Assembly: GCA_910586985.1 (NCBI GenBank)
Contig: CAJUKK010000004.1
Location: forward strand, 98,459 to 162,458
Source: an uncultured Christensenellaceae bacterium
Lineage (GTDB): Bacteria; Bacillota; Clostridia; Christensenellales; Borkfalkiaceae
DNA length: 64,000 nt
Reading direction: 5' to 3'
The notes beneath the pieces were generated by a model. That model worked only from the letters and a program-made list of their open reading frames with translations. It did not search any database and had not been told where the DNA came from. The first letter of the stretch is position 1; the number at the start of each line of letters is the position of its first letter. This document shows positions 33,401-41,541 of this stretch, in pieces. Made by a program: the position numbers and the translations under genes.

Positions 33401-34393
33401 ATGACAAACGAATTAAGACGGTGGAACAATCCGTATTCCCCCAAAGAGAAAGAAAAAGCGTTGCGATTGTTGAAACGCAACACCATTGAATTTGTGGCGC
33501 ATCGGTATCATTGCACGATTCAGACAATTTACCGTTGGCGGCGACAGTACGACGGCACTTTGCAAAGTCTTGCAAACGGTTCACACCGTCCGCACACTCC
33601 TCACCCGAACGCGCAGACGGAAGAAGAGAAAAAGCATATCCGCGATCTAATCCACCGTAACCCGAATATCGGCTTGAACGAGTTGTACGGAAAATTGCGG
33701 CTGAATTATGCCTATTCTCGCAACCCCGCTACGCTTTACCGATATTTGCGGCGCAATGGGTTCTATGAGAATGTTCGGAAACGGAAGCCGTATAAGCCCA
33801 AGCCCTATGATACGCCTGAACAAATCGGCGTGAAATGGCAATTCGACGTGAAGCACGTTCCGAGAGAGTGCGCGGCAAGTTCTATCATTGACGATATGAA
33901 GTTTTATCAATATACCGTGATAGACGAAGCTACGCGCGAACGGTTCATTTATCCCTATCAAGAGCAAACCGCAGATAATTCGGTGGATTGTATTAAGCGG
34001 GCAATCGTCTATTTTGGATATAAGCCGCAGATTATCCAAACGGATAATGGTGCGGAATTTACGTTCACGCAAGAAGTTAAAAACGGGCGCAAGCACACGT
34101 TCAGGAAGTTTTGTGAGGAACAGGAAATTTTTCACAAGCTCAATAAACCGCGAACGCCCCGCCATAACGGAAAGGTAGAACGTTCCCACCGTTCGGACAA
34201 CGAGCGGTTTTATCGGTTTTTGCGGTTTCATAGCTTCGAGGACTTAAAAACGCAAATGAAAGCGTATTTGCGGCGGTCGAATGAAATTCCTATGAGCGTA
34301 CTCAAAAGCCGCGACGGAACGCGCAAGTGGCTCACCCCCAAAGAGAAGCGGAAAGAATTGCTCTTGCTTGATTGGGGCGTAATCGAAGAGTAA
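33401..34393 (+). CDS. DDE recombinase/transposase (integrase-core, IS481/IS3-like)
   Basis: 330 aa. N-terminal HTH (LLKRNTIEFVAHRYHCTIQTIYRWRRQY, residues about 23-50). Middle HTH_21-like region (RNPNIGLNELYGKLR). RNase H-fold catalytic core with Asp149 (WQFDVK), Asp215 (IQTDNGAEF) and Glu260 (HNGKVERSHR). The triad is complete, so the enzyme is likely active. As the last gene before attR, and with no terminal inverted repeats of an IS visible around it, it is the probable integration enzyme of the prophage. A DDE enzyme would not normally leave 27-bp direct repeats, which is unexplained. Confidence 0.85.
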   Translation: MTNELRRWNNPYSPKEKEKALRLLKRNTIEFVAHRYHCTIQTIYRWRRQYDGTLQSLANGSHRPHTPHPNAQTEEEKKHIRDLIHRNPNIGLNELYGKLRLNYAYSRNPATLYRYLRRNGFYENVRKRKPYKPKPYDTPEQIGVKWQFDVKHVPRECAASSIIDDMKFYQYTVIDEATRERFIYPYQEQTADNSVDCIKRAIVYFGYKPQIIQTDNGAEFTFTQEVKNGRKHTFRKFCEEQEIFHKLNKPRTPRHNGKVERSHRSDNERFYRFLRFHSFEDLKTQMKAYLRRSNEIPMSVLKSRDGTRKWLTPKEKRKELLLLDWGVIEE

Positions 34394-34398
34394 GCGCG

Positions 34399-34458
34399 GG
34401 TCAACGATCTGAGCGAACTTGCAGCGCGAAGCACCGGCGGCAAGTTCCGCGGTCAAAA
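34399..34458 (+). repeat. 60-bp prophage repeat, copy 5, with partial sixth copy
   Basis: Full copy of the GAACTTGC/GCAAGTTC variant right after the DDE stop. A truncated diverged copy (GTCAACGATCTGGGCGAAC...) follows at about 34465-34500. Confidence 0.85.
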
Positions 34459-34511
34459 TTCGAAGTCAACGATCTGGGCGAACAAGCTGCGCGAAACAAC
34501 GTAGCGAATAT

Positions 34512-34592
34512 AAACCGTTGTAATACGGTTTTTTCGGCATACAAAAAATAAAAACGGGGTTGATTCCATTGTGGGATTCAACCCGTTTTTTT
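34512..34592 (+). terminator. Double terminator at right end of the prophage
   Basis: Two hairpins in a row: AAACCG/CGGTTT plus T run (34512-34535), and AAAACGGG...CCCGTTTT plus seven T (34551-34592). They would isolate host DNA from phage transcription. Confidence 0.75.
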
Positions 34593-34699
34593 GTTCTTCG
34601 GCTCTCGAAACGCTTTCGAAATAGCTAAAAATGCCCATTTTTCAAAAATTTTTTCGATTTTTCCGAAAAATCTTTGAAAAAGTCATTGACAAACCTACA

Positions 34700-34726
34700 C
34701 ATTTTTGAAAAAAATACGTGGATTTT
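34700..34726 (+). repeat. attR: right copy of 27-bp direct repeat
   Basis: Identical to 19173-19199. It lies between the phage terminators and the pckG terminator. Confidence 0.85.
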
Positions 34727-34757
34727 TTAAGCCGCGGCTCTTTTCGCGCATTAGAAA

Positions 34758-34781
34758 GGGCGGACGATTTCTCGTCCGCCC
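34758..34781 (-). terminator. Terminator of pckG
   Basis: 10-bp stem GGGCGGACGA/TCGTCCGCCC with a 4-nt loop; T-rich tail on the minus strand. Confidence 0.75.
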
Positions 34782-34814
34782 CTTCCGTATAAATTAAACA
34801 GAGGATGGGTAAAT

Positions 34815-36587
34815 TTAATCACAGTTCTTTTTAAGCGTTGCGAGGCTCTCTTTAAGCTCCTCGGGCAATCTGTCGCCGAACTGTTCGTAATAACCTGCGA
34901 TCTCGTCCGCTTCCGCGCTCCAGCGCGCTTTGTCCACGTAGAGAATGCTTTCAAGCGTCTCCACGCTGTAATCGAGACCTTCGAGATCGATATCTTTCGC
35001 ATAGGGAACGTATCCGATCGCCGTTTCCTGCGCGTCTACTTTGCCTGCGCAACGCTTTAAAATCCAGTCGAGCACGCGCATATTGTCGCCGAATCCGGGC
35101 CACAGGAATTCGCCGTCCTCGCCCTGACGGAACCAGTTTACGTTAAAAATCTTAGGCGGGTTAGAAACCTTTTTGCCCATATCGATCCAGTGTTGGAAGT
35201 AATCCGCCATATGATATCCCGCGAAAGGTTTCATCGCCATCGGGTCGTGACGGAGCACGCCGACCGCGCCGGTAGCCGCCGCCGTCGTCTCTGAACTCAT
35301 GATCGAACCGACGAACACGCCGTGATTCCAATCCCTCGACTCATAGCAAAGGGGCGTCGTCGTTGCGCGTCTGCCGCCGAAGATGATCGCGTCGAGCGGC
35401 ACGCCTTCCTTGGAGTTAAACTCGGGAGAAAGGCAGGGGCAACCCGTTGCAGGCGCGGTAAATCTCGAATTGGGATGCGCCGCTTTTACGCCGCTTTCGG
35501 GCGTCCACTCGTTGCCGAGCCAGTCGATAAGATGCTCGGGCGCGGGTTTGGAAAGTCCCTCCCACCACACGGTATTGTCCTCGGGATTGATGGCAACGTT
35601 GGTAAAGATCGTATTCTTCTTGGTCGCAAGCAATGCGTTCGGGTTGCTCTTCATATTCGTGCCGGGGGCAACGCCGAAGAATCCGTTTTCAGGGTTGACC
35701 GCCCAGAGTCTGCCGTCCTTGCCGACGCGAATCCAAGCGATATCGTCGCCTACGCACTCTACTTTATAACCCATATCGAGGTAATGCTTGGGCGGAATGA
35801 GCATCGCGAGGTTGGTCTTTCCGCATGCGGAAGGGAACGCCGCCGCAACGTATCTCTTTGTTCCGTCGGGATAGGTTACGCCCAGAATCAGCATATGCTC
35901 CGCCATCCAGCCTTCGTTCTTGCCGAGGTAAGACGCAATGCGCAACGCAAAGCATTTTTTACCGAGCAGAACATTTCCGCCGTAAGCGGAATTGACGGAT
36001 ATAATCGTATTGTCTTCGGGGAAGTGCATAATATAGCGGTTTTCGGGATCAACGTCGCACTTGCAGTGGAATCCCTTAATAAAGTCTCCGTCCTTGCCGA
36101 GCGCCTTATAGCAATCGAGCCCGACGCGCGTCATAATCGCCATATTTAAAACGACGTAGATGGAATCGGTTACTTCGATACCGATTTTGGAGAACGGAGA
36201 ACCGACGACGCCCATCGAATAGGGGATAACGTACATTGTTCTGCCCTTCATTTTACCCTTGGCAATTTGATTGGCAAGGGCGTACGCCTCCTTGGGATCC
36301 ATCCAATAGTTGATGGGACCGGCGTCCTCTTTGTTCTTGCAACAGATAAACGTGCGCGCTTCGACGCGTGCAACGTCGTTTTCCGCCGTGCGGTGATAAT
36401 AACAGCCGGGGAGTTTCTCCTGATTGAGCTTGATGATCTCGCCCGTCTTGCAAGCTTCCTCGCGGAGTTTTGCAAGCTGAGCCTCGCTGCCGTCGATCCA
36501 CACGATTTCGTCGGGTTGCGCAAGTTCTGCGCTTTCCTTAACGAACTCAAGAACCTTAACGTTATCGGTCAGTGCGTTTTTTAACAT
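34815..36587 (-). CDS. pckG: Phosphoenolpyruvate carboxykinase (GTP)
   Basis: 590 aa from the ATG preceded by GGAGG; longer frames lack a site. Interconverts oxaloacetate and PEP using GTP/GDP. GTP-type signatures are present: the P-loop AAAFPSACGKTNLAM, FICCKNKEDAGPINYWMDP, GRTMYVIPYSMGVVGSP, and the nucleotide/Mn region with GFFGVAPGT. Length is typical. It stands alone with its own promoter and terminator. Together with the PPi-driven pump hppA it fits anaerobic energy metabolism at the PEP/oxaloacetate node. Confidence 0.95.
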   Translation of the reverse strand: MLKNALTDNVKVLEFVKESAELAQPDEIVWIDGSEAQLAKLREEACKTGEIIKLNQEKLPGCYYHRTAENDVARVEARTFICCKNKEDAGPINYWMDPKEAYALANQIAKGKMKGRTMYVIPYSMGVVGSPFSKIGIEVTDSIYVVLNMAIMTRVGLDCYKALGKDGDFIKGFHCKCDVDPENRYIMHFPEDNTIISVNSAYGGNVLLGKKCFALRIASYLGKNEGWMAEHMLILGVTYPDGTKRYVAAAFPSACGKTNLAMLIPPKHYLDMGYKVECVGDDIAWIRVGKDGRLWAVNPENGFFGVAPGTNMKSNPNALLATKKNTIFTNVAINPEDNTVWWEGLSKPAPEHLIDWLGNEWTPESGVKAAHPNSRFTAPATGCPCLSPEFNSKEGVPLDAIIFGGRRATTTPLCYESRDWNHGVFVGSIMSSETTAAATGAVGVLRHDPMAMKPFAGYHMADYFQHWIDMGKKVSNPPKIFNVNWFRQGEDGEFLWPGFGDNMRVLDWILKRCAGKVDAQETAIGYVPYAKDIDLEGLDYSVETLESILYVDKARWSAEADEIAGYYEQFGDRLPEELKESLATLKKNCD

Positions 36588-36654
36588 ATATATAACCTCC
36601 GAAAAATTTGTTTTTGTGGTATTTATAGAAAAAATTCCCTTTTCTTCCAAGTTT

Positions 36655-36683
36655 ATTATACCACGAAAATTATCGTTTGTAAA
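36655..36683 (-). promoter_or_regulatory. Promoter of pckG
   Basis: Minus strand: TTTACA (36678-36683), 17 nt, TATAAT (36655-36660). Confidence 0.7.
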
Positions 36684-36807
36684 CTAACGGAACGAAAAAA
36701 ATCGCCCGCCTTGCTCCGTTTTTTGCGAAGCGCGGCGGACTTCATGGAAATCGGGCGTTTTTTGTGGGGGTGCGCCCTCTTTTTTCCCTCTGTGGTCATT
36801 TAGTTTG

Positions 36808-37809
36808 TTATGCGCGGTAAGTCTTGACCGTCTCTCCCGTGTCCGCATCCTGAAACACGACGTAAAACCCTTCGTCGCGAGTATAGTGCGAACGCGGAAC
36901 GAACACGCATTCTTCCAAAATCTCCTTGGGCGGCTCGCCCGTCGATTCGACTGCGACGCACAAAAAGCGCGGTCTTCCCTCCTCGTACACGATCCCGATG
37001 AGCATTTTTTCGGCAAGCACCCAATCGGACTGCGGAAAAATACTCTTCAGTCTCACGTCGCGGGGATATTTTTCGAATACGCGGTCGAGCTTTTCGCGTA
37101 TTTGGTTGTAATATGTAGTCCCGCGCGAGAGGCGGAACGGATGGATAACTTTTTCATCTTTAACAGCGTCATCCCCATTCTGCGCCGCGCCTTTTTGCGC
37201 CGCACCCGATAGAGCAGCGTCTGCATCTTCATGAGATTGGTTTTGTTGTCCGTGATAATAGTCTGCATTGGCGATCGCCTCGTCGTTATACGCGTTTTCT
37301 TCGCGGTATTCCTCTTCTTCGGGATCAGATTCGGGCAGGGGCACGGTGGGCGCAAGCGGCACCTGCGGAGAGGGTATCCCCGGAATTTGATTCGGCGAAA
37401 GCGGTACGGGAATGGGCGCGGTGCGCTTTTTGTTTTTTTCGCGATCGCCGAACGCCTTTAAAAGCGGCGTATAATCTACGGGCGCGCTGCCGCACGCGCC
37501 GTAAGCGACAGGCTCTGCATCTCCCTTGATAAAACAGATCAACGCGGAAAATCCGTCTTTGAGCGTGGGCACGCCCGAAATACGAAACGCGTTTTTGGGC
37601 GTTAAATCATGGCAGAAAATTCTGCCCGCAACCCATACCGCAACCGCATAGCGTCCTTCGCGCACGGGAGCGATATCGAGCATGCGCACGGTGAGCGTCA
37701 TGTCCTCTCCCATCCGTTCGGCATGAACCGCTCCCGACAGTGTCTTTCCGTCGGCGGAAAATCCGCGCTTGACCTGTTTTAAAACGCAAAGTCTCTTTTC
37801 GTACGCCAT
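36808..37809 (-). CDS. Conserved Clostridia hypothetical with C-terminal DUF7922-like domain
   Basis: 333 aa in three parts. Residues 1-105 form a beta-rich domain (MTLTVRMLDIAPVREGRYAV, GRIFCHDLTP, FSALICFIKG). About 125-225 is a low-complexity Pro/Glu/Ala/Asp linker. The C-terminal region has TTYYNQIREKLDRVFEKYPRD, IFPQSDWVLAEKM, LIGIVYEEGRPRFLCVAVES and FYVVFQDADTGETV. The last part matches a domain common in Clostridia hypotheticals next to cell-envelope genes. No enzymatic motif. Function unknown. Confidence 0.6.
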   Translation of the reverse strand: MAYEKRLCVLKQVKRGFSADGKTLSGAVHAERMGEDMTLTVRMLDIAPVREGRYAVAVWVAGRIFCHDLTPKNAFRISGVPTLKDGFSALICFIKGDAEPVAYGACGSAPVDYTPLLKAFGDREKNKKRTAPIPVPLSPNQIPGIPSPQVPLAPTVPLPESDPEEEEYREENAYNDEAIANADYYHGQQNQSHEDADAALSGAAQKGAAQNGDDAVKDEKVIHPFRLSRGTTYYNQIREKLDRVFEKYPRDVRLKSIFPQSDWVLAEKMLIGIVYEEGRPRFLCVAVESTGEPPKEILEECVFVPRSHYTRDEGFYVVFQDADTGETVKTYRA

Positions 37810-37939
37810 ATCATTCTCCCCACGCGCCGCGCGCGTTTATATACAGTATAAGAATTTTCGGGCGACGAAAAAACAATTTTTCTGTCGGTTTATTTCCTTT
37901 CTCGGCGACTTCCTAAAATTTTAGTTACAGTTCCCTCAA

Positions 37940-37966
37940 AAAAAGACTTCCCGAAACGGGAAGTCT
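37940..37966 (-). terminator. Terminator after the 396-aa gene
   Basis: Stem AGACTTCCC/GGGAAGTCT followed by seven T on the minus strand. Confidence 0.85.
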
Positions 37967-37970
37967 GAAA

Positions 37971-39161
37971 TCAAATGAACAAATCGTCGCTCTGTGCGCG
38001 CATTGCCTGCGTCGAAATACTTAAGCACATCTGCGTATCGAGAACTTTTCGGCTCTTACCGTCTTTACAGTAATAGATATGCCGTCCGTTCGTGGTATAG
38101 ATTCCGCCGTCGGAACAGAGCGCAAAATCGCAGACGCCGCTCTCGAGAACCGTTGCGCTGCCGTTTTCGAGCCGGACGAGTTTCCACGTCAGCGGGATAA
38201 ATCCGTATTCTCTGTCTTTAAATTTTTTATTGCGTTTGAGTTCCTTTTCCGCTTCGATCAGATTCCCGTCGACGTACAGTTTTTTGCGGTCGTTATCCCT
38301 CCCTTTCGCGGGATTTACGCCGCCCGTCGTCTCGCTCGTCAGTCCTTTACCCGTAAACACCGTCACAAAGAATTGTACGAACATCACAAGCGCCTGCACG
38401 ATCCGTACGGGAATAAGCAGTATTTCCAAAAACGGATTTCCGCTGCGCTTTTCTCTGTTCGGGCGACGGATGCAGTACAGCGCGCCGTCCTTCGCCTGTC
38501 TGGGTTTTATATACGAATATTTCCCGTCTGAAAATTCCTCTCTTATCTCCATCGAAGACAGACGTATGCTGTAAATTCCAGACGGGGCGAATTGACCGGT
38601 AAAATTTCCGTTCGCATCCCGCCCGACGCCCGCACTGTCGAAAAAAATAAGGTCCGGATCGACGGGTGAAAAGCTTGGGTTCTGATCGCGAGAATCTCCG
38701 TCGGTGAGCGTCTTTAATTCCGAATTCGCAGGGTTAAGCGTCCCGATTTTCGAAGTAACGCCGTCGCTGCAAACGGTTACGGCATATTCCGCGCCGCCGC
38801 CCTGTACGGACAAAATTTCCACATCCGACGAGGAGTATATGTGTTCTTCCGGATCTTTCACGTTTAATACATTCTTTCGGTATACTCCCGAAGAACCGTT
38901 TACGGTAAAAGCGTACGTCACCTTTTCTTCCTCGATCTGCGCGCCGTTGACGTATGCGATAATCTTTTCCTTTCGGTTCCGGTATGTATCGTAGTCGCCG
39001 CGGTAGCGCGCGCCATCGCCGCCATACTTCCATTCGTCGTTTTTTGTTTTCGATTCGGCATAACGTTTATAGCGGAGAATATATTCGCTATCGGAAACGT
39101 CTCCCTTTTCACCGTCGAAATACCCTATTTTATCGCCATCGGCATAAGAAAATTTTTCCAT
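37971..39161 (-). CDS. Hypothetical protein with TolB-like repeats and one internal TM segment
   Basis: 396 aa. Several beta-propeller-like blades (SDSEYILRYKRYAE, VTVCSDGVTSKIGTL, RDQNPSFSPVDPDLIFFDSAG with the TolB-like 'PSFSPDG' pattern). A hydrophobic segment near residues 243-268 (FLEILLIPVRIVQALVMFVQFF) interrupts the propeller. A further blade-like part ends the protein (GGIYTTNGRHIYYCKDGK). No signal peptide is visible, so topology is unclear. Sits between the DUF7922-like gene and the divergent membrane-protein gene. Function unknown. Confidence 0.5.
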   Translation of the reverse strand: MEKFSYADGDKIGYFDGEKGDVSDSEYILRYKRYAESKTKNDEWKYGGDGARYRGDYDTYRNRKEKIIAYVNGAQIEEEKVTYAFTVNGSSGVYRKNVLNVKDPEEHIYSSSDVEILSVQGGGAEYAVTVCSDGVTSKIGTLNPANSELKTLTDGDSRDQNPSFSPVDPDLIFFDSAGVGRDANGNFTGQFAPSGIYSIRLSSMEIREEFSDGKYSYIKPRQAKDGALYCIRRPNREKRSGNPFLEILLIPVRIVQALVMFVQFFVTVFTGKGLTSETTGGVNPAKGRDNDRKKLYVDGNLIEAEKELKRNKKFKDREYGFIPLTWKLVRLENGSATVLESGVCDFALCSDGGIYTTNGRHIYYCKDGKSRKVLDTQMCLSISTQAMRAQSDDLFI

Positions 39162-39194
39162 GAGATAATCCTCCCTATCTTAATACGCAAGCAA

Positions 39195-39237
39195 TGGACT
39201 TTTTATATTTCTCCTGCTATAATATAAATTATCCACA
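39195..39237 (+). promoter_or_regulatory. Promoter with a consensus DnaA box near +1
   Basis: TGGACT (39195-39200), 17 nt, TATAAT (39218-39223). A perfect TTATCCACA DnaA box follows at 39229-39237, where transcription should start. Confidence 0.6.
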
Positions 39238-39270
39238 GAGTGATCGAATCATTTTTTCAGGTATTATATT

Positions 39271-39993
39271 ATGTCGGTATTTTTAAAGCTTACGCTGCTC
39301 TTTCTGTTCGGAAGTACATGCGGTTGGATTCTTGAATTTTTCTTCCGCCGCATCGTACATAAAAAATGGATCAACCCCGGTTTTTTGACGGGTCCGTGTC
39401 TTCCTCTCTACGGGACGGGCGTCGTCGGATTATATCTCATCTGTTCGATCGATTGTTCGTTTATCTCTTCCCCGATATGGCAGCACGTATTTCTCGTGTT
39501 TCTCATTACCGTCGCCATGACAACCGTCGAATATGTTACGGGACTTATATTTATTCGGGGTCTGCACGTACAACTCTGGGATTATTCCGAACGGTTTGCA
39601 AACATTCAGGGAATCATCTGTCCGTTGTTTACGCTTGCATGGGGCGCAATCGGAGCGTTATATTACTTTTTTTTGCATGAACATATGGTACATCTTGCCG
39701 ATTGGATCGTATCCGCTCCCGCTTATTCCTTTTTTATCGGAATATTTTACGGAATCCTCTTTGTCGATATCGGCTATTCCTTCCACGTCGTTACCAAAAT
39801 CCGGAGCTGGGCAAAGAAAAAAGGAGTCGTCGTCAAATACGAAACGCTGAAAGAGAGCGTACGCGAAAAGGCAAACGAAATCAAAGACAAAGTTCATTAC
39901 GTATTCGCTTTTCGCAGCAAAGACGGCCTTGACAGCGAACTCGACTACTATCACGAACAGGAAAAAAACCGCCGTCCGAAAGATAAAAAGTAA
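39271..39993 (+). CDS. Multi-pass membrane protein, putative ABC-transporter type IV (PF06541-like)
   Basis: 240 aa with about five membrane helices. The signature block GSTCGWILEFFFRRIVHKKWINPGFLTGPCLPLYG (from residue 15) and TTVEYVTGLIFIRGLHVQLWDYS are typical of this family, which is widespread in Clostridia and of uncertain transport function. A charged cytoplasmic tail (about 180-240, rich in Lys/Glu) follows. Plus strand, opposite to its neighbours, with a weak ribosome site. Its promoter carries a DnaA box. Confidence 0.75.
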   Translation: MSVFLKLTLLFLFGSTCGWILEFFFRRIVHKKWINPGFLTGPCLPLYGTGVVGLYLICSIDCSFISSPIWQHVFLVFLITVAMTTVEYVTGLIFIRGLHVQLWDYSERFANIQGIICPLFTLAWGAIGALYYFFLHEHMVHLADWIVSAPAYSFFIGIFYGILFVDIGYSFHVVTKIRSWAKKKGVVVKYETLKESVREKANEIKDKVHYVFAFRSKDGLDSELDYYHEQEKNRRPKDKK

Positions 39994-40440
39994 TCAACGG
40001 AAAAACGTTATCTCCACCCCTTTTTTCTGGGCATAATTTACGGTATACGCGGCTCCTCCCTTGTCCTTTATGCAATATGCAAAGAGAATATCCGCTCTGT
40101 CTACCATATATCTGTCTCTTGCAAGAAAACAACCGTCGCAATAATATTCGTATAAAACGCGTTCTTCGTCGCACCAACTCAAAAGATCGGAATACCGTTT
40201 TCTTTCCGCGTTTTTAAAACTTTCGCCGTGTCCTCGATAGGGAATACAAGCCTCGATCCGGATACGGTATTTTTGTTTGAGCGCTGCAAGACATTCCAAC
40301 GACAGAAGATCGAATCCTCGCGCCATTCCGCATAAAAAAACGTCGTATCCCGATCTGATCAATTCTTCTAACGTATCGTACAACGCGTTAACGTTAAAAT
40401 CTTTGGGTAAAGTTCTGTGTCCCGTCAAAGCGCACGTCAT
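39994..40440 (-). CDS. SLOG family protein (DUF1273/YpsA-like)
   Basis: 148 aa. N-terminal TCALTGHRTLPKDF (the GHR signature), FLCGMARGFDLLSLECLAALK (nucleotide-binding Gly loop), ACIPYRGHGESF and the C-terminal DRADILFAYCIKDKGGAAYTVNYAQKKG. The SLOG fold binds nucleotide-derived ligands. YpsA-type members affect cell division or stress in Bacillus, but a role here is not known. Its start overlaps the rsmG stop by 4 bp. Confidence 0.8.
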   Translation of the reverse strand: MTCALTGHRTLPKDFNVNALYDTLEELIRSGYDVFLCGMARGFDLLSLECLAALKQKYRIRIEACIPYRGHGESFKNAERKRYSDLLSWCDEERVLYEYYCDGCFLARDRYMVDRADILFAYCIKDKGGAAYTVNYAQKKGVEITFFR

Positions 40441-41132
40441 AAAATAGGCAGACTCCTCTCCTTTCCGTTTCCTCGGGGATACTTTTCAGGCGTTTTTTTC
40501 TCTTTTTTTACGACTGCAAGTACGCGCGATCCGAAATTTTCGGGTAATTCGTAATAAATGCTGCTTTCGAGTCTGCCTCCAAGCGTTTTAATCGCATTTT
40601 TTGCTTCCTCGATTTCTTCCTCGTTTCCTTTGTAAGCAATCATTCTGCCGCCGACGCGGACAAAGGGCAAACAATATTCCGTCAGCGTGTTCATGCGCGC
40701 CACCGCGCGGGCGCAGCTTACGTCGAATTTTTCACGGAAATTTCCGCGCGCTCCGTCCTCTGCTCTCATATTTTCAACGCTCACGCCCGTTAAACCGAGT
40801 TCCGCAACGACCGTTCTTAAAAAAGCGCACTTTTTTCCCGTGCTTTCAAACAGCGTAAATCTTAAATCGTTTCGGAATATTTTCAGCGGAATGCTCGGAA
40901 ATCCCGCGCCCGAACCGATTTCCGCAACGTTTTCTCCCTTAAAAAACAAACTTTCACCCGCTATTGAATCTAAAAAATGTTTATAAGTTACCTCTTTTTT
41001 CTCTGTAATCGCAGTGAGATTGTATCTTTGGTTATACGTTATCAACAGATTGCGAAATTGTATAAACTTGTCCCTATATTCGCCGTTAATCGCATCTAAA
41101 TAACCGTTTATCCGTTTTTCATCGATTTTCAT
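40437..41132 (-). CDS. rsmG: 16S rRNA (guanine-527-N7)-methyltransferase
   Basis: 231 aa. SAM-dependent methyltransferase acting on helix 18 of 16S rRNA. Motifs: YNLTAITEKKEVTYKHFLDSI (residues about 37-57), VAEIGSGAGFPSIPLKIF (SAM loop near 70-87), FTLFESTGKKCAFLRTVVAELG and SCARAVARMNTL. Full length with a short basic tail. rsmG next to the origin is common in Firmicutes. Confidence 0.95.
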   Translation of the reverse strand: MKIDEKRINGYLDAINGEYRDKFIQFRNLLITYNQRYNLTAITEKKEVTYKHFLDSIAGESLFFKGENVAEIGSGAGFPSIPLKIFRNDLRFTLFESTGKKCAFLRTVVAELGLTGVSVENMRAEDGARGNFREKFDVSCARAVARMNTLTEYCLPFVRVGGRMIAYKGNEEEIEEAKNAIKTLGGRLESSIYYELPENFGSRVLAVVKKEKKTPEKYPRGNGKERSLPIL

Positions 41133-41541
41133 GCTTTTATTATATCATAAAATTATTCCTTTATCAACCGATTACAAATCATCCACCTTACAAATTCCAC
41201 ATTGTAGATAATTCGGTGGACAACCTCTTCTTGTTTCCTGATTTTATATAATTTTTATATTTACCTCGTTTTTTACTTTCCACAAGTATTATTTTCTGCG
41301 TGGACAAACTCTTTTTCTCCACAAGTTTTCAACAACTTATAAACAACGTGAAAATTTCAAGGATTTTATGAAAACGGGGGAAATCGCTTGTTATTTTTCT
41401 TATTTTCCGCTATAATATTCAAAGTAATATCCGCGTTTGGATAAATCAAAAAACTTGTCCACATTTCCACGCGCCTTATTATTACTATTATTATATTTTA
41501 TTTTTATATTGTAATATTAACATCTCGAGGAGAACACCATT
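41133..41541. other. Candidate chromosomal replication origin (oriC)
   Basis: A 409-bp AT-rich gap between rsmG (minus) and dnaN (plus), exactly where gene orientation switches for the whole window. DnaA-box-like 9-mers: TTGTCCACA (41455-41463, one mismatch to TTATCCACA), TTCTCCACA (41315-41323, one mismatch), and weaker ones at 41215-41223, 41299-41307 (both minus) and 41276-41284. Very AT-rich stretches beside them (41241-41262, 41478-41520) could unwind. dnaA itself is absent from the window. Confidence 0.6.

Larger units (their letters stand above)
19173..34726 (+). mobile_element. Inovirus-like (filamentous phage) prophage, 15.5 kb
   Basis: Bounded by a perfect 27-bp direct repeat (19173-19199, 34700-34726). 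All genes but one run on the plus strand, against the local replication direction, often with ATGA stop-start overlaps. Hallmarks are a HUH rolling-circle Rep (31135-32064), a membrane P-loop ATPase of pI/Zot type (27832-30129), a signal-peptide protein with C-terminal TM anchor like pIII (23704-25740), tiny single-TM proteins (38 and 30 aa), a DDE recombinase at the right end, and long intergenic hairpins. No terminase, portal, tail, VirB4 or relaxase is seen, which argues against tailed phage or ICE. An unusual mobilisable element remains possible. Confidence 0.75.

Noticed and set aside
33401..34393. DDE gene as an independent insertion sequence inside the prophage
   Set aside because: I see no terminal inverted repeats or short target duplication at its edges. 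It also lies exactly at the element's right end next to a 60-bp repeat.
20844..34458. 60-bp repeats as a CRISPR array
   Set aside because: Copies are kilobases apart with genes between them, spacers are not uniform, and no cas gene is present.
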